A stretch of 63,395 bases of DNA, taken from positions 1 through 63,395 of the forward strand of contig JAADJD010000025.1 in assembly GCA_013150955.1 (NCBI GenBank), given 5' to 3'. This document shows, in pieces, positions 1 through 10,395 of the stretch; positions within the stretch are counted from its first letter, which is position 1, and every line of letters starts with the position of its first letter. The translations under genes were made by a program, and so were the position numbers. Origin of the DNA: Calditrichota bacterium (GTDB lineage: Bacteria > Calditrichota > Calditrichia > RBG-13-44-9 > J042). The notes below the pieces were generated by a model. The model was not told the DNA's origin. It did not search any database and was given only the letters and a program-made list of their open reading frames with translations.

Positions 1-196
1 ATTCTCAACCCACCATAAGTAAGTAAGAGGGACAATCCCATGTCAAAGAACCACTTCCAATGCGTCGTTTAAGTTAATACCTTTTCTATATTCAGTCAAT
101 AACGTTTTTATTTTGCCTCATCCTTGAAGCCTTTGCTCTCCCTGAGCGGCGCAAAATTTATCGGCATTTTTTATGATTATCAAGAGAAAAAATATT

Positions 197-2572
197 TTAT
201 CGAAACGGCGTTATTTTAAACGCATATAAAGGCTTCCAGGTTCTGTTCATATATACTTTTTGAACCTCTCCACGGATCCATGCTTCCAGACGATTGGCAT
301 AAAATCGGGAAAACGGATTCCCACTATTTCCACCAGGAAGCATGCTGTAATAAACTTCCGGCTCCCCCCAATCCACGACAAAACGCATGGAGGGCCCCAA
401 TACCACCCCAAAGGGATCCGCGTATCGATAGCCCGCCACGTTCACAGTAAAAACCGAACCCGCTACCGGATAAGGCCCAACATTAAATATTCGATCCAGC
501 GCCCAGACCTCCCCCAGTGCATGCTTCAAATACAGTTGATGCATTCGCCCCCATCGCCATTCGGCAACATCCCTACCCAGTTCTTGCTGAAGGGCTTCCA
601 CCGCCTTTTGGAAACTGTGCTGGATCAATGGCCGCTTCCCTCCCAACGGATGCCGGGTAAACCATGACGAGTGTTCTCGTTTCATCAATCGATGAAAAAT
701 CTGAAAGTAAAACGTAATGTTGTCTGTCAATAGCTGCATCCCTTCTTCCCCGATAAAAGGCGAAAACAGCTCCCGAATCATTTGATGCATCCAATACTCG
801 AATATCGTCGCGGCAATGGACTCGGTGTCCATGCGATAATCCCAATTTTCAAAAATCTGCAGAATATCTTCCAGAAGCGATTCTCCCGCCTTCCACTCCA
901 TCGCTTCCAACGCCTCCAGCCATTCCGGAAGCAGGTCTCGCGCCAGCAAGTTGTCCACATCCAACTGGATTCGCACCATGTCTGCCACATCGAATCCCTC
1001 CTTTTGCTCCAGCAACATTTGGGTAATGCGCTCAGCCCGAAACGGCGGCTCCCAGATCTGCGAAATGTAAAAGGTATGATCGATTTTGTTATTTGCGGTC
1101 ACAATGAATCCCCATTCGGGATTGTACAGATGGGGCAATTGCTGGAAAGGTCGATATCCCTTCCAGCGAAAGGCCTCGCGATCTCCTGGAACCGGAAGCA
1201 ATCCCGTGGCATAACTTCGCACCGGTATGGCCCCACCAAGCTGGTAACCGATATTTCCCATCTGATCGGCATACACAAAATTTTGTGCAGGGGCCCAGTA
1301 ATAAGCAATCGCCTGACGAAAGTCCTCCCAGTCCTGCCCACGTGCCAATCGAATGAATGTTTGCAGTTCATCAGACAGATCCCAACCCGTCCATTTCACA
1401 CTCAAGGCAGGTAACTTCTGTCCTTCTGGCAACAAACTGTTCACAATGGGGCCATTGTCGGTAAAGTATACCGTAAATTTCTCCACCCGATTTTTAATGC
1501 GAATTGGAATTTCCTTCTGTTTTAACGGCCGGGGTTCACCATTCTGGACATACGTTTGTTGCTGCCAGTCTACACGCTCTAAAAAGAAGTCCGCATCGTC
1601 GACCATGGCATTGGTCATCCCCCAGGCAAAATGTCGATTCCGCCCGATAACAATTCCGGGGGTTCCGGGAATGGAGAATCCAGCCACTGTCCACCGGGGG
1701 CATTCCAGGTGCAGTTCAATCCAGATGGAGGGAATCGAGAGAAAGAGATGGGGATCGTTGGCCAGTATGGCCTGACCACTACGAGTTCGCTTTCCATTGA
1801 TGACCCAATTGTTACTACCAAACCCCGTTTCGGCGATTCCCCAAAACCGATATAATTGCTGTTGCGTTTCATAAAGTCCCTTCATTAAAGATAGAACAGC
1901 CTGTGGCTTCTGAAAAATGGTTGGGGTATAGGCTTTGTCATCCGGCAAAAGGTCGGTGAACAGCTCGGGTGATAATTTTTGACTGAGCCAGAAATAAAGA
2001 TAATCCGCTCGCCAGCTAATGTTCAAAATCCAGGCCATAACCCGCTCAATCATTATGCTATGTTGGGGGAGCCAGGGCTCCGCTTTCAGCTGAAGGATTT
2101 GAAATTCCAGCGGCAACTCATCCCCCGCCGCCTGTATGTACGCATTGACCCCTTCGGCGAACCATTCCATCCACTGGCGAGATTCCGGAGAAGCGGATTG
2201 ATACAGCCGATCACTCAAGCCTTCCAGATCAATCATCTTGAAGAGCCGATCAATTTTCAGGGTCGTATCGCCAAAAATCTCGGAAAGACGACCACTTCCA
2301 GTACGGCGCATCAATTCCATTTGCCACAATCGTTCCGATGCCACATAAAATCCCTGCGCCTTGATCAGGTCGGATTCGTTTTCTGCAAACAGGTGTGCCA
2401 CCCCGGCGCTATCGATCTGCACCGTGACCGGCGAATTCAGCCCCGGGAAGACGTAATCCCGCTGATAATCGGGTCTCAGTTCCCGGTATTGAAAATAGAG
2501 GAACAGCGCAACGATCGCCGCAATACCAATCAGCCCAATCAAAATACTGGAGAGAATCGTTTTTCGGGTCAT
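197..2572 (-). CDS. Penicillin acylase family N-terminal-serine hydrolase
   Basis: This 791-residue protein belongs to the penicillin/acyl-homoserine-lactone acylase family of Ntn hydrolases, which hydrolyse amide bonds in the periplasm after cutting themselves into two chains. A hydrophobic N-terminal segment (about residues 6-26) looks like an uncleaved signal anchor. The self-cleavage site is visible as GFG-SNNW, making Ser253 the expected catalytic N-terminal nucleophile. The conserved ANDPHL motif follows at about 271-276. Length is normal for an unprocessed precursor. It is divergently transcribed from clpC, with about 220 bp between them. The substrate cannot be told from sequence: penicillin, acyl-homoserine lactones and other acyl amides are all used in the family. 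Confidence in the family is high; substrate is unknown. Confidence 0.93.
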   Translation of the reverse strand: MTRKTILSSILIGLIGIAAIVALFLYFQYRELRPDYQRDYVFPGLNSPVTVQIDSAGVAHLFAENESDLIKAQGFYVASERLWQMELMRRTGSGRLSEIFGDTTLKIDRLFKMIDLEGLSDRLYQSASPESRQWMEWFAEGVNAYIQAAGDELPLEFQILQLKAEPWLPQHSIMIERVMAWILNISWRADYLYFWLSQKLSPELFTDLLPDDKAYTPTIFQKPQAVLSLMKGLYETQQQLYRFWGIAETGFGSNNWVINGKRTRSGQAILANDPHLFLSIPSIWIELHLECPRWTVAGFSIPGTPGIVIGRNRHFAWGMTNAMVDDADFFLERVDWQQQTYVQNGEPRPLKQKEIPIRIKNRVEKFTVYFTDNGPIVNSLLPEGQKLPALSVKWTGWDLSDELQTFIRLARGQDWEDFRQAIAYYWAPAQNFVYADQMGNIGYQLGGAIPVRSYATGLLPVPGDREAFRWKGYRPFQQLPHLYNPEWGFIVTANNKIDHTFYISQIWEPPFRAERITQMLLEQKEGFDVADMVRIQLDVDNLLARDLLPEWLEALEAMEWKAGESLLEDILQIFENWDYRMDTESIAATIFEYWMHQMIRELFSPFIGEEGMQLLTDNITFYFQIFHRLMKREHSSWFTRHPLGGKRPLIQHSFQKAVEALQQELGRDVAEWRWGRMHQLYLKHALGEVWALDRIFNVGPYPVAGSVFTVNVAGYRYADPFGVVLGPSMRFVVDWGEPEVYYSMLPGGNSGNPFSRFYANRLEAWIRGEVQKVYMNRTWKPLYAFKITPFR

Positions 2573-2670
2573 CCCGGTCTCCTTTTCTAACCATTTGCTG
2601 AAAACAGGCGAACCTTCTCACGCCTTCAGAGTTTATTAAGGAAGTTAGGGATTTTTCAAGAATTTATAAA

Positions 2671-2757
2671 TAGTTATCGGTTAATATTTTTGTTGATTGC
2701 TTACGATAATGAAACTTGATTGAGGAATGGGAATGGGTTATATTAGTTATCGGTTAA
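2671..2757. promoter_or_regulatory. Two 14-bp direct repeats in the acylase-clpC divergent promoter region
   Basis: TAGTTATCGGTTAA occurs at 2671-2684 and again at 2744-2757, a 73-bp offset (about seven helical turns), in the AT-rich region between the divergent genes. Each copy is followed by a T-rich tract. This is seen directly; that it is an operator for a stress regulator of clpC is inference. It does not match the CtsR heptad operator. Confidence 0.4.
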
Positions 2758-2793
2758 GAATTTTTAATCTAACTCAACTGGAGCTTTAAATAT

Positions 2794-5268
2794 ATGTTAG
2801 GATTTTCGATGCGAAATAATTTTACCAGCCGAGTGCAGAAAGTCATCCGGTATTCGAAAGAAGAGGCGATGCGTCTGGGTCATGATTACATTGGCACGGA
2901 GCATCTGCTATTGGGCATATTAAAGGAAGGCGAAGGCATTGCGGTAAAAATTTTGCGGAATCTGGGGGTTGACCTGGAAAAACTTAAACAGCGTCTGGAG
3001 GAAGCCTCTGGCCCGGCCGGGGGCATGATGACCCTGGGGAATTTACCCCTCTCGAAACGTGCCGAGAAGGTCTTAAAAATCACCTACCTGGAAGCCAAAA
3101 ATTTCAAATCCGATATCATTGGAACCGAACATTTATTGCTCTCGCTCTTAAAAGAAAAGGAGGGCCTGGCGGCCCAGGTGTTAATGAGTTTTAACGTGGA
3201 CTACAACCTTGTATACAACGAATTAAAAAATATATTAGAGGGAAAACCATCTATGTCGTATGCATCACAACCCAGCCAGAAGGTCAAGACACCCGCACTG
3301 GATCATTTTGGCCGCGATTTGACCCAGCTGGCCATGCAGGGTAAGCTGGATCCCATCATCGGTCGCGACCAGATCATCGAACGCGTGGCACAGATTTTAA
3401 GCCGCCGGAAAAAGAACAATCCCGTACTGATTGGGGAGCCCGGTGTGGGGAAAACCGCCATCGCCGAAGGACTGGCCCTGCGGATTATCAATAAAAAAGT
3501 GCCCCGGGTGCTACACAATAAACGCATCGTGGCACTGGATATGGGAAGCATCGTCGCCGGCACCAAGTACCGGGGACAGTTCGAAGAACGCATGAAAGCC
3601 ATCATGGCGGAGCTGGAAAAAGCAAAAGACGTCATTCTTTTTATCGATGAGTTGCATACGATTGTGGGTGCGGGTGGGGCGTCTGGCTCGCTGGATGCAT
3701 CCAACATGTTTAAACCCGCTCTGGCTCGAGGGGAATTGCAATGCATTGGCGCCACCACGCTGGATGAATATCGCATGTACATCGAGAAGGACGGAGCGCT
3801 GGAGCGCCGTTTTCAAAAGGTGATGATTGAACCCACCACACCGGAAGAAACCCTGGAAATTTTACGCTGCATCAAATCGAAATACGAAGAACACCATCGA
3901 GTCCGGTACACCGACGAGGCTCTGGAGGCCACCGTGCGGTTATCGGAACGTTATATTACTGATAAATTTTTCCCGGACAAGGCCATCGACGTGCTGGACG
4001 AAACCGGATCGCGGGTACACATTTCCAGCATTGTGGTACCCAAGGAAATTCTGGAACTGGAACAGCGCATCGAGAAAATCCGCCAGGAAAAAGAACTGTA
4101 TGCTAAAAAGCAGGACTTTGAACGGGCTGCAAAGCTACGCGACATTGAACGACGCCTGCAGGAGGAACTGATCTACGAGCGCAACAAATGGGAGCGGGAA
4201 GAGGAGTCGCACATTGCCACGGTGACGGAGGACGACATTGCCGAAGTGGTGGCCATGATGACCGGCATCCCGGTACAGCGGGTTGCCCGCAGCGAATCCG
4301 AAAAGATCCTGCACATGGAAGAGGAGTTGAAAAAGCGCGTCATCGGACAGGACGAAGCCATTGAAACCATCAGCCGGGCTATTCGCCGGACACGAGCCGG
4401 CCTCAAGGATCCCAATCGCCCCATTGGGTCGTTCATGTTCCTGGGGCCCACCGGGGTGGGGAAAACCCATCTGGCAAAGGTGCTGGCGGAGTATCTGTTC
4501 GAACGCAAGGACGCACTGATCCGCATCGATATGTCCGAATACATGGAAAAATTCTCCGTATCCCGTCTGGTGGGATCGCCACCGGGATATGTGGGCTACG
4601 AAGAGGGTGGACAGTTGACCGAAAAAGTGCGCCGTCACCCCTACTCGGTCATCCTGTTTGACGAAATTGAAAAGGCTCATCCCGATGTCTTCAACATCCT
4701 GCTGCAGGTGCTGGACGAAGGCCAACTGACCGATAGTCTGGGACGACGGGTAGATTTCCGCAACACCATTTTGATCCTCACCAGCAATGTGGGAACACGG
4801 GACATCAAAAAGAACGTGGCCTTTGGCTTCAGCGAGGATCGTCAGGAAGATGATCACAACATCATGCGGGAAAAAATTGAAGCCGAACTGCGGCGCATGT
4901 TTAACCCCGAATTCCTCAACCGATTGGACGAGCTCATCTTCTTCCGCAAGCTGCAGAAGAAGGAAGTGGTGAAGATTGTGGAACTGCTGATTCAGGAAAT
5001 GGCCGACCGTTTAATGGAACGCAACATTACCCTGCAATTGACCGAGGGGGCCAAGGAATTTATCGTGGAAAAAGGATACGATCCCATTCTGGGTGCCCGT
5101 CCCCTGAAGCGTGCCATTCAGCGCTACATCGAAGATCCTCTGGCTGACGAAATCCTGAAGGGACGCTTCTCGGAAGGTGCGGTGATAAAAATCAAAATGA
5201 AAAACAAAAATGAGCTGAGTTTCACCGAAGTAAAGAAAAATATCGATATCAACGAAAGCGAAAATTGA
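2794..5268 (+). CDS. clpC: AAA+ unfoldase ClpC
   Basis: This is the HSP100 unfoldase that feeds proteins to the ClpP peptidase in the cytoplasm. The 824 residues show the full ClpC layout: two Clp-N repeats (about 5-145, each with the GTEHLLL signature), AAA+ domain 1 with Walker A GEPGVGKT at 214-221, a UVR-type coiled insert near residues 430-460, and AAA+ domain 2 with Walker A GPTGVGKT at 551-558. The UVR segment and the N-domain separate it from ClpB. The start at 2794 has a GGAG at suitable distance; an in-frame ATG five codons later is an alternative. A strong terminator follows the gene, so it is probably a single-gene unit, perhaps controlled by the direct repeats just upstream. Confidence 0.97.
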   Translation: MLGFSMRNNFTSRVQKVIRYSKEEAMRLGHDYIGTEHLLLGILKEGEGIAVKILRNLGVDLEKLKQRLEEASGPAGGMMTLGNLPLSKRAEKVLKITYLEAKNFKSDIIGTEHLLLSLLKEKEGLAAQVLMSFNVDYNLVYNELKNILEGKPSMSYASQPSQKVKTPALDHFGRDLTQLAMQGKLDPIIGRDQIIERVAQILSRRKKNNPVLIGEPGVGKTAIAEGLALRIINKKVPRVLHNKRIVALDMGSIVAGTKYRGQFEERMKAIMAELEKAKDVILFIDELHTIVGAGGASGSLDASNMFKPALARGELQCIGATTLDEYRMYIEKDGALERRFQKVMIEPTTPEETLEILRCIKSKYEEHHRVRYTDEALEATVRLSERYITDKFFPDKAIDVLDETGSRVHISSIVVPKEILELEQRIEKIRQEKELYAKKQDFERAAKLRDIERRLQEELIYERNKWEREEESHIATVTEDDIAEVVAMMTGIPVQRVARSESEKILHMEEELKKRVIGQDEAIETISRAIRRTRAGLKDPNRPIGSFMFLGPTGVGKTHLAKVLAEYLFERKDALIRIDMSEYMEKFSVSRLVGSPPGYVGYEEGGQLTEKVRRHPYSVILFDEIEKAHPDVFNILLQVLDEGQLTDSLGRRVDFRNTILILTSNVGTRDIKKNVAFGFSEDRQEDDHNIMREKIEAELRRMFNPEFLNRLDELIFFRKLQKKEVVKIVELLIQEMADRLMERNITLQLTEGAKEFIVEKGYDPILGARPLKRAIQRYIEDPLADEILKGRFSEGAVIKIKMKNKNELSFTEVKKNIDINESEN

Positions 5269-5291
5269 TTGGAAACAACCAGCCATTGAAG

Positions 5292-5323
5292 AAAAAGCCC
5301 GAGCCAAACGGTTCGGGCTTTTT
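5292..5323 (+). terminator. Rho-independent terminator of clpC
   Basis: A 14-bp stem (5292-5305 pairing with 5310-5323, one G-T pair) closes a 4-nt AAAC loop and runs into T's, 23 bp after the clpC stop codon. The A-run on its left side would also let it work in the opposite direction. Confidence 0.92.
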
Positions 5324-5404
5324 GTTTAAAGGATTTCACCACGCTCAAGTACACACACTTACAAATTCAGCATACGGAATCATCCTTTTCCACGACTCTG
5401 GATG

Positions 5405-5817
5405 CATTCCCGTTATTCCCAAATAATGCATTAAACCGCGAATCATGCGAATGAAACCAAAAAGTATCCGCAAAATTGCGAATAAACACTGAAACAAATT
5501 TTCATCCAGAAATAATCCAAAGGATTTTATAATTTTTACCCGTTGTGCTAATTAAGGATAAAGCAGGTATTTAGAAAAACCGTTAAAACGGTTAATCATC
5601 AATTGGTTACGTTATCCGTTCTCCTGGCTGAAGCCAGGAGTTAATCGAAATTATTATTCATTAACACCCAGATTTATCTGGGTGGACAATTCCTATAGTA
5701 ACAATAAATTAAAGTACCGTTTTAACGGTTTGGGGTGTCTAATTCGCACAACAGGTTATATTTATTAGTGTTAATTCGTGCAATTTGTGGTTTAATGCAC
5801 AATCTGGCTTAATCGCA
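5405..5817. repeat. Dispersed palindromic intergenic repeat, copy A (interrupted)
   Basis: The left part (about 5415-5535) and right part (about 5759-5817) match the family found at ten or more intergenic sites in this window: AATGCATTAAACCGCGAATC at one end and GTGTTAATTCGTG with TTTAATGCACAATCTGG at the other. The two parts are separated by a 223-bp element with its own inverted ends. No gene is seen between clpC and the rhomboid gene. Confidence 0.75.
5536..5758. mobile_element. MITE-like element with 19-bp inverted ends and four perfect hairpins
   Basis: The ends are imperfect inverted repeats (5536-5554, TTACCCGTTGTGCTAATTA, and 5740-5758). Inside are four separate hairpins: AACCGTT-AA-AACGGTT (5578-5593), CTCCTGGCT-GA-AGCCAGGAG (5621-5640), CACCCAGA-TTTA-TCTGGGTG (5665-5684) and ACCGTTTTAACGGT (5716-5729). 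It has no coding capacity and interrupts a copy of the dispersed intergenic repeat. A non-autonomous transposon is the likeliest reading; a structured RNA is possible. Confidence 0.6.
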
Positions 5818-5888
5818 GTCAAAAATTTTTACGCATGCTTGCCTGGCGAAATTGCAATTCAGTCGTTTGGAATCGAACACCGCAATTA

Positions 5889-6536
5889 TCAGGAAAACGG
5901 ATCTCTTTTTCGAAACAGATTTTTGAAGAAATCCTGCCCAATTCCCCAGTGCTTGTATCGATTCCGCAGGTAAAAATAGCCAACGACCATCCCACCCAGA
6001 TGGGCGATGTGCGCAATGCCGTCCTGGTTATACATAGAAAGAAATTCGATGGCCCCCAGGATGATGGCCAGGTACTTCATCTTTATGGGGAATAAAAAAT
6101 AAAGGTAGACATAACGATCCGGGAAGAAGAGCGCATACGCGGCCAGGATTCCGTAAATCGCTCCCGAAGCCCCGATGGTAGGAACGTATGATCCCCAATT
6201 CCACAACAAACTGGAAATTCCGGCAGCGATTCCGGTAAGGAAATAATATTTTACAAACTCTCGCGTTCCCCAGGTTCGCTCCAGCTCGGAACCAAACATC
6301 CACAAGCCAAACATATTGAAGAAAATGTGGCCGAAGCTTCCATGTAAGAACATGTAGGTCACCAGCTGCCAGATGTACAGTTTAGAGATCACATAAGCGG
6401 GTACCAGCCCAAAGATATCTGCCCGCACGAAGAAGGGCAATAAAATCTGGGCCACAAAAACCACGATGGTGGCCATCAGGAGGTTTTTTACTCCCGGCCC
6501 CATCCCCATAAATCCAAACGATGAACGATAGTACAT
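5889..6536 (-). CDS. Rhomboid family intramembrane serine protease
   Basis: This 215-residue polytopic membrane protein carries the rhomboid active site: GASGAIYG with catalytic Ser124 and the partner His179 in AHIAHLGG, plus the HGSFGHIFFNM segment (about 65-75) typical of TM2. Rhomboids cut transmembrane segments of other proteins inside the inner membrane. About six hydrophobic helices can be seen, the minimal bacterial form, with a short basic C-terminal tail. An AGGGGA lies just upstream of the ATG. It lies 27 bp downstream of proS on the same strand and may be cotranscribed with it. Substrates are unknown. Confidence 0.95.
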   Translation of the reverse strand: MYYRSSFGFMGMGPGVKNLLMATIVVFVAQILLPFFVRADIFGLVPAYVISKLYIWQLVTYMFLHGSFGHIFFNMFGLWMFGSELERTWGTREFVKYYFLTGIAAGISSLLWNWGSYVPTIGASGAIYGILAAYALFFPDRYVYLYFLFPIKMKYLAIILGAIEFLSMYNQDGIAHIAHLGGMVVGYFYLRNRYKHWGIGQDFFKNLFRKRDPFS

Positions 6537-6563
6537 AAAGGGATCCCCTGTTTTGATCCAAAT

Positions 6564-7994
<1,431 letters not shown>

Positions 7995-8250
7995 TCACTC
8001 CCGCTGATATTTTTTCTAATGAGCTTTTAAATTAAGAATATTTAAATTACTTCTGCAAATTAATAATGATTTTTCAGCCATTTGGATGGTATGGATGAAT
8101 ACCCTAAAGAAACCGGGTTGCCAGTGGCCATTATCCAGCGAACCGGTGATTGCTGGTTACTTCAAGAGGTAATGAGGGGTTAATCGGCTTGAAATCGGAT
8201 TTTCCCGGAACCCTGCAGACAAATGCGCATTGAAGGATGTATACTTTAAA

Positions 8251-10290
8251 ATGCCGGGGTGGCAGATGGTCAATCAAAAAACGATTCTGGGATGGTACTG
8301 GTTGGTGGGGTTAATTTTAATCATCGCATCCGGCATGTGGGCAAATGAAAACAAAAAGGACGTTCGACAAACATTGAAAGATATCCGCCAACGCCTGCAT
8401 ATTCGTGCCCCGGAACTTCCCACCCATTTCCAGTGGCTAAACGTTTCCCGGCCGCTTACTACCGAAGACTTACGGGGACGGGTGGTTTTGCTGGATTTTT
8501 GGACGTATTGCTGCATCAACTGCATGCACATACAGCCAGATTTGAAATATCTGGAGCGAAAATATGCCGATCAACCCTTTGTGGTCATCGGGGTGCATTC
8601 CGCGAAATTTTACAACGAACAGGACGTGGAGAACATCCGGCAGGCCATGCTACGGTATGAAATTGAGCATCCGGTGGTGATCGATCAAAACTTTCAAATC
8701 TGGCAGCAATACGGGGTTCAGGCATGGCCCACGCTGGTGTTGATTGATCCCGACGGATACATCGTCACCTACTTATCCGGCGAAGGCCATCGAAACAAAC
8801 TGGATCTGTACATCCGCATCTTACTGGACGAACTGGAAGGGCACGAAAAAAGCAACACCGCTCCGTTGCCCATCCGCCTGGAAAAACATTACACACAAAA
8901 GCATTTTCTTCATTTCCCCGGAAAGATTACTGGAGATCCCCAGAAGGGCCTGCTGTACATTACAGACAGCAACAACCACCGGATTGTGGTTGTGGATACA
9001 GCCGGATACCTGCAAATGATCATCGGCTCCGGGCAACCCGGTCTGCAGGATGGGGATTTTTCATCCGCACGTTTCCGCCGTCCCCAGGGTGTTACCCTAT
9101 ACACCCCGGATATTTTGTTGGTTGCCGATACAGAAAACCATGCCATCCGCAAAATCGATTTGAAACAGCGGGTGGTTCGCACCATTGCCGGCACCGGTCA
9201 GCAGGGATTTTTTCGTAACATCCGGGGAAGTGCCCGCAAAGTGGCGCTTAACTCTCCCTGGGATCTCACCACGATTGGCGATTCCTGTTACATCGCCATG
9301 GCGGGTTTCCACCAGATCGGGCTCCTTCATTTGAAAACGGGCGAGTATCAGACGTACGCGGGAAGCGGTCAGGAGGCCCGCCTGGATGGCCCCCTTCATC
9401 GCGCGGCATTTGCCCAGCCTTCGGGTATCACCCACGACGGGCAATACCTCTACATTGCTGATAGCGAAATCAGCTGCGTGCGCCGTATCGATCGGAAGAC
9501 CGGGATGGTGGAAACCCTTGTTGGAGGCGATCTGTTTGATTTCGGTGATCGAGATGGAATCGGCAACCAGGTTCGCCTGCAGCATCCCCTGGGTATTTAT
9601 TTTTACCAGGACTGGCTCTACCTTGCTGATACGTATAATCATAAAATCAAACGAATATCTCCCACCACCCGGAGGGCAATGGGTTTTGCAGGAACCGGAC
9701 AGCGGGGTTTTCGGGATGGAAAGCAGGCCCAGTTTTACGAACCCGGCGGCGTGTTTGCCATGGGAGATTACCTGTATGTTACCGATACCAACAATCACCG
9801 GATTCGGCGGGTGCATCTAAAAAGCGGTGCGGTTCACACTTTGAACATTCGGTTTGGATCCAAACCCTGGACTCATGCCGGGCCGCTGCTGGTGGCCAAT
9901 TTCCCGAACATTCAAACCCAACATCTGCCCACACAATTGTTATCGCCCGGCAATGGCACCATTGAAATCCACCTTCAATTGCCCGCAGATCAAAAACTGA
10001 ATCCCGACTCGCCCATTCAATATGTGTTGACCACACCGGACAGTTTTATTTCCAGCCCTGTTCTGGGGCGAATCCAGACCCTGAACGAACAACTGCTCAA
10101 ATGGGAAATTCCCATTCATGTGGAAGAGTTGCCGCGGAAAAGCCAGCTGGATCTGGAACTGCTTTATTATTATTGTGATAAAGCCTTCGAAAATAGCACG
10201 TGCAAGGTGCGGGCCGTACACTATCGCCTGCCAATCCAGTCGGGACCCGGTGGACATTCGAGAATCGTCATCACCGATACCGTTCAATGA
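8251..10290 (+). CDS. Thioredoxin-like/NHL beta-propeller protein (NHLRC2-like)
   Basis: An N-terminal signal anchor is followed by a thioredoxin-fold domain (roughly residues 50-190) with the motif CCINCMHIQPDLKYLE, whose CINC pair sits where a redox CxxC would be. A long run of NHL repeats (about 210-545, with recurring YITDSNNHR/LYLADTYNHKI units) and a C-terminal beta-rich domain follow. This order is that of vertebrate NHLRC2 and its bacterial relatives. It is probably exported and acts outside the inner membrane. A TTG at 8230 would add seven codons; 8251 and 8266 are in-frame ATGs, so the exact start is uncertain. Function is not established; thiol-disulfide chemistry is inference from the CxxC. 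Confidence 0.88.
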   Translation: MPGWQMVNQKTILGWYWLVGLILIIASGMWANENKKDVRQTLKDIRQRLHIRAPELPTHFQWLNVSRPLTTEDLRGRVVLLDFWTYCCINCMHIQPDLKYLERKYADQPFVVIGVHSAKFYNEQDVENIRQAMLRYEIEHPVVIDQNFQIWQQYGVQAWPTLVLIDPDGYIVTYLSGEGHRNKLDLYIRILLDELEGHEKSNTAPLPIRLEKHYTQKHFLHFPGKITGDPQKGLLYITDSNNHRIVVVDTAGYLQMIIGSGQPGLQDGDFSSARFRRPQGVTLYTPDILLVADTENHAIRKIDLKQRVVRTIAGTGQQGFFRNIRGSARKVALNSPWDLTTIGDSCYIAMAGFHQIGLLHLKTGEYQTYAGSGQEARLDGPLHRAAFAQPSGITHDGQYLYIADSEISCVRRIDRKTGMVETLVGGDLFDFGDRDGIGNQVRLQHPLGIYFYQDWLYLADTYNHKIKRISPTTRRAMGFAGTGQRGFRDGKQAQFYEPGGVFAMGDYLYVTDTNNHRIRRVHLKSGAVHTLNIRFGSKPWTHAGPLLVANFPNIQTQHLPTQLLSPGNGTIEIHLQLPADQKLNPDSPIQYVLTTPDSFISSPVLGRIQTLNEQLLKWEIPIHVEELPRKSQLDLELLYYYCDKAFENSTCKVRAVHYRLPIQSGPGGHSRIVITDTVQ

Positions 10291-10395
10291 CCAGAACGCG
10301 GGTGGCTTCACCAGTAATTTCAGGCAATTCTTTGATTTTCGGCAATGGCAATATAATTTACCACCCAGATGATCGTTGACAAGGAGGGAATCCCC

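Noticed and set aside
1-196. Terminator or small gene at the left window edge
   Set aside because: AT-rich, with no stable hairpin plus T run and no ORF with a ribosome site.
2671-2757. CtsR or CIRCE operator at clpC
   Set aside because: The repeats do not match either consensus; reported only as unexplained direct repeats.
8089-8190. Possible 25-codon peptide starting at ATGAATACCC before the NHLRC2-like gene
   Set aside because: Too short, no ribosome site, no repeated codons suggesting an attenuator leader.
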